DNA from: Frigoriglobus tundricola
Lineage (GTDB): Bacteria > Planctomycetota > Planctomycetia > Gemmatales > Gemmataceae
Assembly: GCF_013128195.2 (NCBI RefSeq)
Contig: NZ_CP053452.2
Span: 1,922,001 to 1,986,000, forward strand
Length of the DNA stretch: 64,000 nt
Direction of reading: 5' to 3'
Both the position numbers and the translations under genes were made by a program. Numbering within the stretch: position 1 is the stretch's first letter; the number at the start of each line of letters is the position of its first letter. Below, piece after piece: positions 16,699-24,984 of this stretch. The notes under the pieces were generated by a model, which was not told the DNA's origin, searched no databases, and saw nothing but the letters and a program-made list of their open reading frames with translations.

Positions 16699-17262
16699 CT
16701 ACGCGCCGAGCGCGGCCCGGAGCCGGCGGATCTGCTCTTCCATCGGACGCGGCGCGACCGGTGTCGCCTTTCCCACCTCTCCCGCCACCTTCAACCACAC
16801 AAATACCGGACCGCTCCCCGATAGCCCCTCGCCAGCTATGGCGTGCCATTCGTCGCGCGTCGCACATTCGTGGACGCGAGCGATGCCGGCGCCGCGGGCC
16901 AGGGCCGCGAAGTTCGTTCGTCCCGCGTTCGGGACCGACTGCCCGCCGGTCACTTCGTAAAGGCCGTTATCAATGAGGAGGATGTAGAGCGGCACGGTGT
17001 ACTGCGCCACGGTGACGAGGCAGCCGAGGTTCATGAGCAGGCCGCCGTCGCCGGTCAGAACGATCACCCCGCGCTCCGGCCGCGCGAGGCACAGACCGAG
17101 CCCGAGTGGAACGCCTTGTCCCATGCTCGACGGTAGGTAGTGGAAGTCCAGTGGCGAATCCGAGAGCCGTGGCCACAGTCCGACCGACCCCATCGTGGTC
17201 ACGACCACCTGATCGCGGCGGTGAGCGGCCAGCACTTCGAGCGTGTCGCGATGTGTCATCAT
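16699..17262 (-). CDS. TPP-dependent decarboxylase, beta-type subunit (ComE-like)
   Basis: 187 residues. The thiamine-diphosphate binding motif runs from GDGGLLMNLG to LLIDNGLYE (GDG ... DN, normal spacing). This is the C-terminal, PP-binding half of sulfopyruvate or phosphonopyruvate decarboxylase, encoded separately as in archaeal ComE. It starts 3 bases after the stop of the alpha-type gene, so the two are one transcript and presumably one enzyme. Decarboxylation of a 2-oxo acid carrying a sulfonate or phosphonate group is the expected reaction; the sequence does not decide between them. Confidence 0.82.
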   Translation of the reverse strand: MMTHRDTLEVLAAHRRDQVVVTTMGSVGLWPRLSDSPLDFHYLPSSMGQGVPLGLGLCLARPERGVIVLTGDGGLLMNLGCLVTVAQYTVPLYILLIDNGLYEVTGGQSVPNAGRTNFAALARGAGIARVHECATRDEWHAIAGEGLSGSGPVFVWLKVAGEVGKATPVAPRPMEEQIRRLRAALGA

Positions 17263-17265
17263 GTG

Positions 17266-17907
17266 TCACTCCGCCCAGAGGACCGCGGCCGCCGCCGGGT
17301 GTTCGGCGAGTGTCGAGAGGGCACCCGTCAGTTCCGTCGCGCCGCCTTCGGCCGGGTCGAACCGCGTGGAGTGCAGTTCCCACGCCGCAACCACCCGCTC
17401 CGCGAACCAGGGGCAGTTGTCGCGACTCTTTCCGGCCCGCGCCGCCCGCTCGCTGCGCACGCCGACGATCAGTTTTAGTGGGAGCTTCAGGTCGTGTACC
17501 GCGTTGCGGACCGCGTCGCCGGCCTCGAAGAAGCCGGTACACTGGACTGCAACCAGCGGCCGTGCGCCGCCGAGTATAAGCCCGATCGCCACGCCGATCG
17601 CCTCCCCCTCGCGACACACCCGGACCAGCGCGAGCCGCGACGACCGGAGCGCAGGCTCCCAGGTGCCCAGATGACTGTCGGGAATCCACACGAGATGGGT
17701 AAACCCGGCGGCTTCGAGGGCCGATACGATGTTAATTGGAGCGGCCGTGAAGCCCGGCTGTGCGGGCGACAGGTCGCGAGGGTCACCAGCAGCGGCCGTG
17801 AAGCCCGGCTGTGCGGGCGACAGGTCGCGAGGGTCACCAGCAGCGGCCGTGAAGCCCGGCTGTGCGGGCTCTGAGGAAGGGTCGCGAGGTTCATTGGGGC
17901 CGAGCAT
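17266..17907 (-). CDS. TPP-dependent decarboxylase, alpha-type subunit (ComD-like) with repeat-derived N-terminus
   Basis: 213 residues. From about residue 50 (NIVSALEAAGFTHLVWIPDS) the protein is the pyrimidine-binding half of the enzyme; CREGEAIGVAIGL carries the Glu that activates TPP. The first 50 residues are unusual: QPGFTAAAGDPRDLSPA repeats in tandem, encoded by a 51-bp DNA repeat, and have no place in the family, whose members begin near the NIVSAL helix. ATG at 17907 is the only well-placed start before the repeat; an internal start is not obvious. Paired with the beta-type gene, 3 bases downstream. Confidence 0.78.
   Translation of the reverse strand: MLGPNEPRDPSSEPAQPGFTAAAGDPRDLSPAQPGFTAAAGDPRDLSPAQPGFTAAPINIVSALEAAGFTHLVWIPDSHLGTWEPALRSSRLALVRVCREGEAIGVAIGLILGGARPLVAVQCTGFFEAGDAVRNAVHDLKLPLKLIVGVRSERAARAGKSRDNCPWFAERVVAAWELHSTRFDPAEGGATELTGALSTLAEHPAAAAVLWAE
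17741..17869. repeat. 51-bp in-frame tandem repeat (2.5 copies)
   Basis: Units start at 17741, 17792 and 17843; the first two are 51 bp and the third stops after about 27 bp. Each unit carries the dyad GCCCG-gctgtg-CGGGC. As 51 is a multiple of 3 the frame is kept, adding 17 residues per copy to the ComD-like protein. Confidence 0.9.
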
Positions 17908-17988
17908 GACCTGACTCTCCGCGGGGCGAGGCCGGCTTGAGCGAATCATACGGGTCGGCTGGTCGCGTGTAACCGTTTCGAGGGTCGA

Positions 17989-19071
17989 ATGGTCGAGATC
18001 GTGGTGCGGGTGCCGGAGAACACCCCGCCGTGGCAGCCCGTGTTCCTGGCGGGCGACGGGCCGGAACTCGGCGACTGGGCGCCAACGGGTGTCCCGCTCG
18101 CCGCGTGGGATGATGGTACGTACCACGTCTGGCTCGACCTGCCGCCCCGCTACCGCGGGCAATTTTACGTCACCCCGGGCCGGTGGCGCGGCGTCGAGAC
18201 CGACGCCCACGGGCACGAGTACCCGCCGCGCGAACTGGCCGGCGACGGGCCGCGGACGGTCGAGGCCCGCGTCCACGGGTGGGGCCGGACCAGCGTCCAC
18301 TACTACCCCGATGCGCCCTCACGGTTCCTGCCGCACCGGCGCACCGTGAGCGTGTGGGTGCCGCCCGGTTACGGCCGGGACACGGACCGGCGGTATCCCG
18401 TCTTCTACATGCACGACGGCCAGAACCTGTTCGACGCCCACACCGCGTTCGCGGGCAACCCGTGGCTGGCGGACGAAGTAGCGGACCGCGAGGTCCGGGC
18501 CGGCCGCGTTCCGCCGCTCATCATTGTGGGCGTGGCGAACACCCCCGACCGCCTGGACGAGTACGGCCCCCGGCGGTGCGGTCACAAGCGCACCCGCGAC
18601 CACTCGCGCGAGTACGGGCGGCTCCTGGTGGAAGAGGTGAAGCCGTTCATTGACGCGACGTACCGCACGCGCCCCGGCCCCGAGGACACCGGGGTCGGCG
18701 GGTCGTCGATGGGCGGGCTGATCTCGCTGCACCTGTGCAAGTGGTACCCGAACGTGTTCGGGAAGTGCGCCGCGCTGTCGCCGTCGCTGTGGTGGGACCG
18801 AGAGTACTTCTTGCGGAACGTGACGGTGTCGCCGGGGTGGATGGAGCGCTGCCGGGTGTGGCTGGACGTGGGCGACCGCGAGAGCCCGTCGCCGCTGGGG
18901 GCGGCCGCGACGATGCGCCGCACGCGGCGGCTGGCCCGGCTGTTCGCGCGCCACGGAATGCGCGAGGGCGAACAGTTCCGCTACGCGGAAGTGCCCAACG
19001 GCTTCCACAACGAGGGCTCCTGGGGCGCGCGATTCGATCAGGTGTTGCAGTTCTTGTTCGGTGGCGGGTGA
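17989..19071 (+). CDS. Esterase D / enterochelin-esterase-like hydrolase with N-terminal CBM-like domain
   Basis: 360 residues. The N-terminal 100 residues look like a starch-binding (CBM20/48-type) beta-sandwich (FLAGDGPELGDWAPTGVPL). The C-terminal esterase domain starts near RRTVSVWVPPGYGRD, has FYMHDGQNLFD, the nucleophile elbow GVGGSSMGGL and a C-terminal NGFHNEGSW with the catalytic His. This resembles the Fes/IroE/esterase D family (putative hydrolases of siderophores, glucans or acetyl esters). No signal peptide, so cytoplasmic, or exported by another route. Divergent from the decarboxylase operon. Confidence 0.85.
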   Translation: MVEIVVRVPENTPPWQPVFLAGDGPELGDWAPTGVPLAAWDDGTYHVWLDLPPRYRGQFYVTPGRWRGVETDAHGHEYPPRELAGDGPRTVEARVHGWGRTSVHYYPDAPSRFLPHRRTVSVWVPPGYGRDTDRRYPVFYMHDGQNLFDAHTAFAGNPWLADEVADREVRAGRVPPLIIVGVANTPDRLDEYGPRRCGHKRTRDHSREYGRLLVEEVKPFIDATYRTRPGPEDTGVGGSSMGGLISLHLCKWYPNVFGKCAALSPSLWWDREYFLRNVTVSPGWMERCRVWLDVGDRESPSPLGAAATMRRTRRLARLFARHGMREGEQFRYAEVPNGFHNEGSWGARFDQVLQFLFGGG

Positions 19072-19072
19072 T

Positions 19073-19115
19073 CCAATCCTTTCATTTGGCCGCGCGGGCG
19101 AAGTGAAAGGATTGG
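19073..19115. terminator. 12-bp perfect inverted repeat after the esterase gene
   Basis: CCAATCCTTTCA (19073-19084) and TGAAAGGATTGG (19104-19115) pair perfectly, and the stem can extend three pairs with one G-T. It starts 2 bases after the stop. It has no T-run and is probably a strong factor-dependent terminator or mRNA 3' end. The rest of the gap to 19381 holds two near copies of a 'CTGTCTCCGAC.GCGAC.GCGAC' string about 75 bp apart and no gene. Confidence 0.6.
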
Positions 19116-19381
19116 CATTCTCGGGTGGGTCGCTGTCTCCGACCGCGACCGCGACGAGGTGCGGGCCGCTTCGAGCAGAACCGTGTTGCACCATCTAGGG
19201 TGCGATCTCGACTGTCTCCGACAGCGACGGCGACGGCGCGCGAATGGTTATCTGAGAGCCGTATCACACAATCCGGGTGCGCCCCGACTGTCGGACACGG
19301 CCGGCCCCCCGATATAGGTTATGGCGGCTCGGGCCATCTCAAATGTGCCTGGGCCGCGCCGCGTTCGGTCCGCCGCGGACC

Positions 19382-19789
19382 TCATGTCGTCGTCATCGCG
19401 GTGGCCGATCGCACGGCCGCGAGCAGTTGGTCGCGGGTGAACGGTTTGGGGAGGTAACTGTCGGCGCCGTGGTCGGGCACGTCCTCTTCCGGCTTCCCGC
19501 TGGTCAGCACGACACGCGACCGCGGCGTGGAGTACCGGAGTTCGGCCAACAGTTCGGTGCCGGAGCGGTCCGGCAGCGTCACGTCCAGCAGCACCACCAT
19601 GAAGGGGCGATCGGTTTTGGCCACGCGTTCAACGGCGGCCGCCGCGTCACCGACCTCGGTGACCGCGTACCCCGCCCCTTCGAGCATGAGGCGGGAAACC
19701 ATGCGCACGGCCGGTTCGTCGTCCACAACAAGCACGCGGGGCCGGGCGGGAAGTGTCGGAGGGAGCGGGGTTCCGTCGTCGAGCGGCAT
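19382..19789 (-). CDS. Single-domain response regulator (CheY-like)
   Basis: 135 residues. Receiver domain: acidic pair VVDDEP, phospho-acceptor Asp in LLDVTLPD, Thr/Ser in VVLTSGK and the conserved Lys in YLPKPF. No output domain, so it would act by protein interaction or as a phosphorelay step. No histidine kinase is next to it. The start ATG is taken at 19789 with GGAGGACGCC in front. The upstream gene (DapA-like) is on the same strand 51 bp away; a shared transcript is possible. Confidence 0.9.
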   Translation of the reverse strand: MPLDDGTPLPPTLPARPRVLVVDDEPAVRMVSRLMLEGAGYAVTEVGDAAAAVERVAKTDRPFMVVLLDVTLPDRSGTELLAELRYSTPRSRVVLTSGKPEEDVPDHGADSYLPKPFTRDQLLAAVRSATAMTTT

Positions 19790-19840
19790 GGGCGTCCTCC
19801 GGGCGCAAAATGGAAGCTGACGAAAAAAACAAGAAGAGCG

Positions 19841-20797
19841 TCACACGATTCCGAGCTTCCGAATAACACCTTGTAGCAATTCTCGGTCCGAATCGCATCG
19901 GACCGGGCTGAGCGGGTGTGTGGCATCGCAGCCGATCCACCCGCGGAGCTTCAGGAACATGGCCGCGGAGTGCTTGTACGCCGGCACCGGCTCGCGAAAC
20001 GCCAGGAAGCCGAGGTACTGCAACACGTCGTTGAGTTCGTAGAACCGCGGGTCGCCCGAGAGCCAGTACGCATCGCGCCGGGCAAACAGGTCCGGCGCGA
20101 ACGTACTCAACCCGAGCAAGTAATCGCTACCGTACATCACCATGTCGATGCCGAGGTCGTTCCCCGTGTACAGGTTGAACCCGGGGCGCACCGCGTCGCG
20201 GATCGCCAGCCGCTGCCACTCCGGTTCGCGCGCGAGCGAGGAGTGCTTCAGCCCGACGCACTTCTTCTGGGCCAACAGCGCCGTGAAGGTGTCCAGCCCG
20301 TAAATCGTCCCGAACGGGGCGAACACGCGCCCCAGTTCAAAAGCGATGAACGCGTCGCAGTCCCGCGCGATTGCCTCGTAGGCCCCGGGCAGTTCGGCCT
20401 CGGGCAGTTCGGTCAGCCCGTGGCTCTGAACCACGACCGGAACTCCCCCCCGGTCCACGACGGCATCGACGGCCGCGCGGTATTGCTCAATATCGAAGGG
20501 CGCGCCGGGAACATTCGCGACAAATGCGCCCGCGACGAAAGATTTTCCCCCGAGTGCAGAACGAGTTGCGTCTAGAACCGCAATTTTCTGCCCGGGCGCA
20601 AGGAGAGCGCCGAAGCCGGTGTCCATGTTCACGGCCGGGGTCAGTCCGGCCTCGGCGGTGCGGACGCAGTGAGCCGTGAACCCCGCCCAGTCGATGTCGC
20701 CCGGTTCCGTGAACGGGAGGAGCACGGCCGAAATGCCAGTGATTTTCCGCCGCGGGCGGATCATCGCGATCGGGTCGATGGGCGTTCCGCAGGTCAT
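19841..20797 (-). CDS. Dihydrodipicolinate synthase/N-acetylneuraminate lyase family aldolase
   Basis: 318 residues. Class I aldolase TIM barrel of the DapA/NanA family: the N-terminal ISAVLLPFTEPGDIDWAGF with H/E following, and the Schiff-base Lys in CVGLKHSSLA. The GxxGE motif for pyruvate carboxylate, usually near residue 45, is replaced by NMDTGFGA, so the substrate may differ from pyruvate. The length is typical plus a short C-terminal tail. It could be a sugar-acid or hydroxy-oxo-acid aldolase; a lysine-synthesis role is not supported by the context. Confidence 0.8.
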   Translation of the reverse strand: MTCGTPIDPIAMIRPRRKITGISAVLLPFTEPGDIDWAGFTAHCVRTAEAGLTPAVNMDTGFGALLAPGQKIAVLDATRSALGGKSFVAGAFVANVPGAPFDIEQYRAAVDAVVDRGGVPVVVQSHGLTELPEAELPGAYEAIARDCDAFIAFELGRVFAPFGTIYGLDTFTALLAQKKCVGLKHSSLAREPEWQRLAIRDAVRPGFNLYTGNDLGIDMVMYGSDYLLGLSTFAPDLFARRDAYWLSGDPRFYELNDVLQYLGFLAFREPVPAYKHSAAMFLKLRGWIGCDATHPLSPVRCDSDRELLQGVIRKLGIV

Positions 20798-20917
20798 CGG
20801 CGTTTCCTTACAACCGTCCGGATCATAACCGCGATGACTCGTGTTCGGTGTGAAAATCTTCGGTAATCGTCAGTATGGGGCACCCAGATTTCCTTTTTTA
20901 CCTATCCGGACATTCTC

Positions 20918-22177
20918 ATGTCGCGTGCGCTTCTTACATCCGCCATCGTTCTGTTTCTGGCCCTCACCGCGGCCGGCGGGGACTGGCCACAGTGGCGCGG
21001 GCCGAGCCGCGACGGGCACGCGGTCGCCGCGCGGCTGCCGGCAAATTGGCCGGACGCCGCCCCGGCGCCGGCCTGGAAGGCGAAGATCGGCGAGGGCTAC
21101 GCCGGGGCCGCCGTCGCGGGCGGAAAGGTGTTCGCGCTGGCCCGGGACGACGCACAAGGGACCGAGTGCGCGTCCTGCTTCGATCTGGTGAGCGGCAAGC
21201 GGCTCTGGGACGTGCGCTACGCCGCCGGCTTCAAAGCCCCGGACCCCACCGCCGGGCGCGGGCCGAACGCCACCCCCGCCGCGGACGGCGACCGCGTGTA
21301 CTTTTTCGGCCTCGCCGGGATGCTCACCTGCGTCGAGATCGCCACCGGCAAGGCGCTCTGGCAGCACGACTGTTTGAAGGAATATTGGGGCGTGGCGAAA
21401 AGCGCCCGGGGCGACGACACGTGGTTCCCGCCGTGCGGCGCGAGCGCGTCGCCCCTGGTGGACGGTGACACGCTCATCGTGCCCGTCGGCGGCACGAAGG
21501 CCGGGGCCGTCACGGGCTTCGACCGTGCGACCGGCAAACTGCTGTGGAAGGCCCTCGACGACCGTAGTAGTTACGCCTCGCCGGTGATCGCGGCGCCCGG
21601 CGGGGTGAAGCAGATCGTCGCGTTCACGGGCACGCGCATGGTCGGGTTGCGGTACGCGGACCGCGAACTGCTCTGGGACCAGCCGTTCCAGGCGCGGTAC
21701 GAGCAGACCATCGTCGGCCCGGTGGTGTGGAAGGACCGCGTCGTGATGGGCGGCGAGCAGCGGGCGACGTTCGCGCTGAAGCTCACCCGCGACGGGAGCG
21801 CGATGAGAGCGGAACAGGTCTGGAAGAGCGACGACCTGAAGATGTACCTGACGACGCCGGTGATCGTGGGCGAGCACCTCATCGGTTTCGACCACCGCAC
21901 CGGCAAGCTCGCGTGTCTGGCGCTGGGAGACGGCACGACCGCGTGGACCTCGCCGTCGTTCGGCACGAAGCACCTCACGTTCGTCGCGGCGGGCAACACG
22001 CTCCTGATCCTCACGCTGGACGGCGCCCTGACCGTCGCAACGGTCTCGGCGTCGGGGTACGAGGTGGTCACGAAATGGAAGGTGAGCGAGAAGGGCACGT
22101 GGGCGCACCCCGCGCTGGCCGGCAACCGCCTGATCGTGAAGGGGCCCGAAGATCTGATGTGTTACGAACTGCGGTGA
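20918..22177 (+). CDS. Exported PQQ-like beta-propeller protein
   Basis: 419 residues. Signal peptide (RALLTSAIVLFLALTAAGG), then GDWPQWRGPSRDG, the opening block of planctomycete PQQ-propeller proteins, and repeating 'D..TGK.LW' blades (FDLVSGKRLWD, EIATGKALWQ, FDRATGKLLWK, DHRTGKLACL). It has no catalytic residues of quinoprotein dehydrogenases that I can see, so it is probably a periplasmic scaffold or BamB-like fold. Single gene with its own promoter region, divergent from the aldolase gene. Confidence 0.88.
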   Translation: MSRALLTSAIVLFLALTAAGGDWPQWRGPSRDGHAVAARLPANWPDAAPAPAWKAKIGEGYAGAAVAGGKVFALARDDAQGTECASCFDLVSGKRLWDVRYAAGFKAPDPTAGRGPNATPAADGDRVYFFGLAGMLTCVEIATGKALWQHDCLKEYWGVAKSARGDDTWFPPCGASASPLVDGDTLIVPVGGTKAGAVTGFDRATGKLLWKALDDRSSYASPVIAAPGGVKQIVAFTGTRMVGLRYADRELLWDQPFQARYEQTIVGPVVWKDRVVMGGEQRATFALKLTRDGSAMRAEQVWKSDDLKMYLTTPVIVGEHLIGFDHRTGKLACLALGDGTTAWTSPSFGTKHLTFVAAGNTLLILTLDGALTVATVSASGYEVVTKWKVSEKGTWAHPALAGNRLIVKGPEDLMCYELR

Positions 22178-22185
22178 TTGCTTCT

Positions 22186-22308
22186 CTTCAGCCCGAAGGG
22201 CGGGGACGGCGTGGCCCTGGGTACGAAACCGCTTTCAGGCTACAAACACAAACGTATGCGGCCCGGGCGGTGCCCTGGGCTATGCCGTCCCGGCCCTCCG
22301 GGCTGAAG
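22186..22308. repeat. Long imperfect inverted repeat, 37-bp arms
   Basis: Arms 22186-22222 and 22272-22308 match at about 32 of 37 positions (CTTCAGCCCG...AGGGC and its complement). It fills the gap between two same-strand genes and would fold into a long hairpin in the transcript. Part of a group of similar intergenic elements in this window. Confidence 0.8.
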
Positions 22309-22323
22309 AAGGAAGACACATTC

Positions 22324-23280
22324 ATGCCCGCCTATGCTTGTGACCTGGCCGCCGTGCGCGCGGCCGCCGACCGCATCACCGGGACCGTCCACCGCACACC
22401 GGTGATGACGTGCGGCACGCTGGACGCCCTCGCCGGGCGGCGGCTCTACTTCAAGTGCGAGAACTTGCAGAAGGTCGGGGCGTTCAAGTACCGCGGCGCG
22501 GCCAACGCGGTTCTGAAACTCACCGACGCGGAGGCCGCGCGGGGGGTCGTCACGCACTCCAGCGGGAACCACGCCCAGGCCCTGGCGCTCGCGGCCCGCG
22601 TGCGCGGCGTCCCGGCGTACATCGTCATGCCGAAGACCGCCCCCGCCGTGAAACGAGCCGCGGTGGAGGGCTACGGCGGGCACGTCACGCTCTGCGAGCC
22701 GACCCTCGCCGCCCGCGAGCAGGCCGCGAACGATCTGGTTGCGAAAACGGGCGCCACGCTGATCCCGCCGTTCGACCATGTGGACGTGATCGCGGGCCAG
22801 GGCACCGTCGCGCTGGAACTGCTCGAGGACGTACCGGACCTGGACGCGCTTATCACCCCCGTTGGCGGCGGCGGGTTGCTCGCGGGTTGCGCAATCGCCG
22901 CTCGCGGAGTGAAGCCGACCGTCCGCGTGTTCGGTGCGGAACCGCTCGGCGCGGACGATGCGGCCCGCTCGAAGGCCGCGGGCGAGCGCCTCCCGCAGAC
23001 CGGCCCGAACACCATCGCTGATGGCCTGCTCACGAGTACCGGCGAATTGACGTGGCCGGTTATTCGCGATCAGGTCGAGGGCGTCTTCACCGTGACCGAC
23101 GACGAGATTCGGTCCGCGATGCGCCTCGTGTGGGAGCGCATGAAGCTGATCGTGGAACCGAGCGGCGCGGTGGGGGCCGCGGTCGCGCTGGGCGAAGCGT
23201 TCCGGGCACTCTCGGGGGTGCAGAAGGTCGGCGTCGTCTTCAGCGGCGGAAACGTGAGCCTGGACAAACTGTACTGGTGA
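22324..23280 (+). CDS. PLP-dependent threonine/serine dehydratase or serine racemase
   Basis: 318 residues. Fold-type II PLP enzyme: Schiff-base Lys in GAFKYRGAAN, the substrate loop SSGNHAQALA, the PLP-phosphate loop VGGGGLLAGC and a C-terminal SGGNVSL. No ACT regulatory domain, so it resembles the catabolic threonine dehydratase/serine racemase group rather than IlvA. ATG at 22324 is set by the family start (LAAVRAAADRITGTVHRTPV); the open frame upstream lies in the propeller gene. It follows the palindromic element. Confidence 0.9.
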   Translation: MPAYACDLAAVRAAADRITGTVHRTPVMTCGTLDALAGRRLYFKCENLQKVGAFKYRGAANAVLKLTDAEAARGVVTHSSGNHAQALALAARVRGVPAYIVMPKTAPAVKRAAVEGYGGHVTLCEPTLAAREQAANDLVAKTGATLIPPFDHVDVIAGQGTVALELLEDVPDLDALITPVGGGGLLAGCAIAARGVKPTVRVFGAEPLGADDAARSKAAGERLPQTGPNTIADGLLTSTGELTWPVIRDQVEGVFTVTDDEIRSAMRLVWERMKLIVEPSGAVGAAVALGEAFRALSGVQKVGVVFSGGNVSLDKLYW

Positions 23281-23285
23281 ACGGG

Positions 23286-23699
23286 CTAGCACGCGCAACT
23301 GAAGCTGCTCCTGGCCTCGGCGTCCGGCGGCACGGGGACGCCCGTCACAATAGACCAGTTCTTCCAGAACGGCCCGCATTCGCTGCGGAGGGCGTCACAC
23401 ATTCCCATGTTGTTCCCGCACGAGAACCACAGTTCCCGGCCGTCTCGCTCGACGGCCTCGCGGCCGAGTTCCAGGAGCGTCTCGTACGAGATGAACCACT
23501 CTTCGGTGTCTTGTTCGTCGGCCGGGTTGTTCTGGCGGCAGAACCGGACGAGCCACTCCTTCGCCGCCGGCCACTTCCGCTGGCGGTCGGCCTCCTCGTG
23601 CTCGCCGCGCTCGTCCAGCCAGTCGGCGTAGACGAGGCGGGTCGTCAAGTCGTCCTCGTTCTCGGCCAGAAGTTTGAGGAACCCTTTCCGCTCGTTCAC
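23286..23699 (-). CDS. TIGR02996-domain protein with Cys-x-Cys tail
   Basis: 137 residues. The N-terminus (LLAENEDDLTTRLVYADWLD ERGE) is the TIGR02996 motif, a short domain common in Gemmataceae. A GTG start at 23699 overlaps the stop of the upstream gene by 4 bases. The C-terminal half has CGNNMGMC and ends SFSCAC, so Cys pairs may bind metal or form disulfides. Function unknown. It is convergent with the dehydratase gene, 5 bp apart. Confidence 0.72.
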   Translation of the reverse strand: MNERKGFLKLLAENEDDLTTRLVYADWLDERGEHEEADRQRKWPAAKEWLVRFCRQNNPADEQDTEEWFISYETLLELGREAVERDGRELWFSCGNNMGMCDALRSECGPFWKNWSIVTGVPVPPDAEARSSFSCAC

Positions 23700-24022
23700 A
23701 GCAGCTTCTCACTGACCGCGGCGGCGGCCGTTGCGAACACCGGGTGGGTCCAAACGTGCCGGAGGCCGGTGATGGTGCCGGGGTAGAGGAACAGCCAGAA
23801 CCGCTGGCCGGGTTCGACCGCCTCCGCCAAAAACGGGTCCACGATCCCGATGGTGCGGTCGCACGGGCCGACCAGCTCGAGGTTGCCGTCTTGCACCAAC
23901 CCGACGTGCTGGCCGGGTGCCAGCCGCTCCTCCGCCGTGACCGGGGCGACGGCGATGTGGATGGCGTCCCGCCGCCGGTCGCCGTCCTCGATCAATTGAC
24001 CGAGCTGTGGCCCTTTGTCCAT
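23696..24022 (-). CDS. Conserved hypothetical protein coupled to the TIGR02996 gene
   Basis: 108 residues. A compact beta-rich protein with PGQHVGLVQDGN and PGQRFWLFLYPGTITGLRHV. From memory similar sequences are common in Gemmata-type genomes, sometimes fused to a longer C-terminus ending in Cys-x-Cys; here that tail is on the separate, overlapping TIGR02996 gene. No catalytic motif is visible. ATG at 24022. Confidence 0.6.
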   Translation of the reverse strand: MDKGPQLGQLIEDGDRRRDAIHIAVAPVTAEERLAPGQHVGLVQDGNLELVGPCDRTIGIVDPFLAEAVEPGQRFWLFLYPGTITGLRHVWTHPVFATAAAAVSEKLL

Positions 24023-24141
24023 ACGTCATCTCGCTTCTCGAATCGGCTGGCGCCAAGAACGTATCACGGCGCTCGGAACGCAGCAAGAACCGATCCGGCA
24101 AAGCCCGACGGGCGCGGTTCGGCGCCGGCGGCCGCGCGTGT

Positions 24142-24732
24142 TCAGGCCGCTCGGACCGTCTCCACGTGCGCCCGTAGTAGTGGAAAGAATTCGGCAAAGT
24201 CCGCCGCCAGCTCGTCAAGGTGGGCGACCAACTGCGACACCGCGCTCCCGAGACGGAAGTCCCTTCCCGTTCGGGCTTCGAGGCGCTGGGACACGCGAGT
24301 GAGCGTGTCCTCAACACCCGCGATGCTCCCGTATGACCCGAACCAGTCATCCCGGACGATCTGTTCGAGGACGTCTTTCGCCTCCGGCGGCAGTGCGATT
24401 GTGTGCGCCCCGAACTCGGCATACAGCCGGGCGTTGAAGCGCTCCAGCGGTTCCGCGGAGAACCGGTGCCAACTCAAGGTCAGGAAATGGTCGTAGAAGA
24501 CATCGACGAGGATTCCGGTCGCGTGGCGGTAGTCTCGGACCCGGGCCTTGCTGCGAGAAACGACCGGGTGCGAATCCGTAAAGGCGTCGATCGCCTGGTG
24601 CTGCCGGACGCCTTCCAGAAACGCCGGCGGCATCGAAAGGCGGTCGCGTCCCTTCACGAAATCCGCAAGGACGTTACCGAGACGAACCTCCAGGTCCGCT
24701 CCAGACAATAAGGCATGAGCCAGCAGGTTCAC
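24142..24732 (-). CDS. acpH: Acyl carrier protein phosphodiesterase (AcpH/DUF479)
   Basis: 196 residues. Removes 4'-phosphopantetheine from acyl carrier protein. The family signature opens the protein: MNLLAHALLSG, then GNVLADFVKG, GVRQHQAIDAFTDSHPVV and VDVFYDHFLTLSWHRF, which carry the conserved His/Asp residues of this HD-like metal site. Length matches the family. Divergent from the CPBP protease gene. Confidence 0.9.
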   Translation of the reverse strand: MNLLAHALLSGADLEVRLGNVLADFVKGRDRLSMPPAFLEGVRQHQAIDAFTDSHPVVSRSKARVRDYRHATGILVDVFYDHFLTLSWHRFSAEPLERFNARLYAEFGAHTIALPPEAKDVLEQIVRDDWFGSYGSIAGVEDTLTRVSQRLEARTGRDFRLGSAVSQLVAHLDELAADFAEFFPLLRAHVETVRAA

Positions 24733-24984
24733 GCAAATCCTCCAGTGATTTGTCGCCCGCCACTCCGGGGCGCAATTCGAGCGAGGGACGCGCTCCGCGC
24801 GTTGCCACAGCTATTCGGTACGGACAGTATCCGTCCGACTGGTTCGGGAGAGTAGGCGAGTCGCCCCTCCCATCTGGAAGTTGAGGTTGAAGATAGCCGG
24901 TAGGGCAGAATCCCTGTGCCGCGGGCGCGGCGCAGGTATCTTAAGCAGTGGAGTACGAACCCGCCGCCCGCTTAAGGATTCGAC

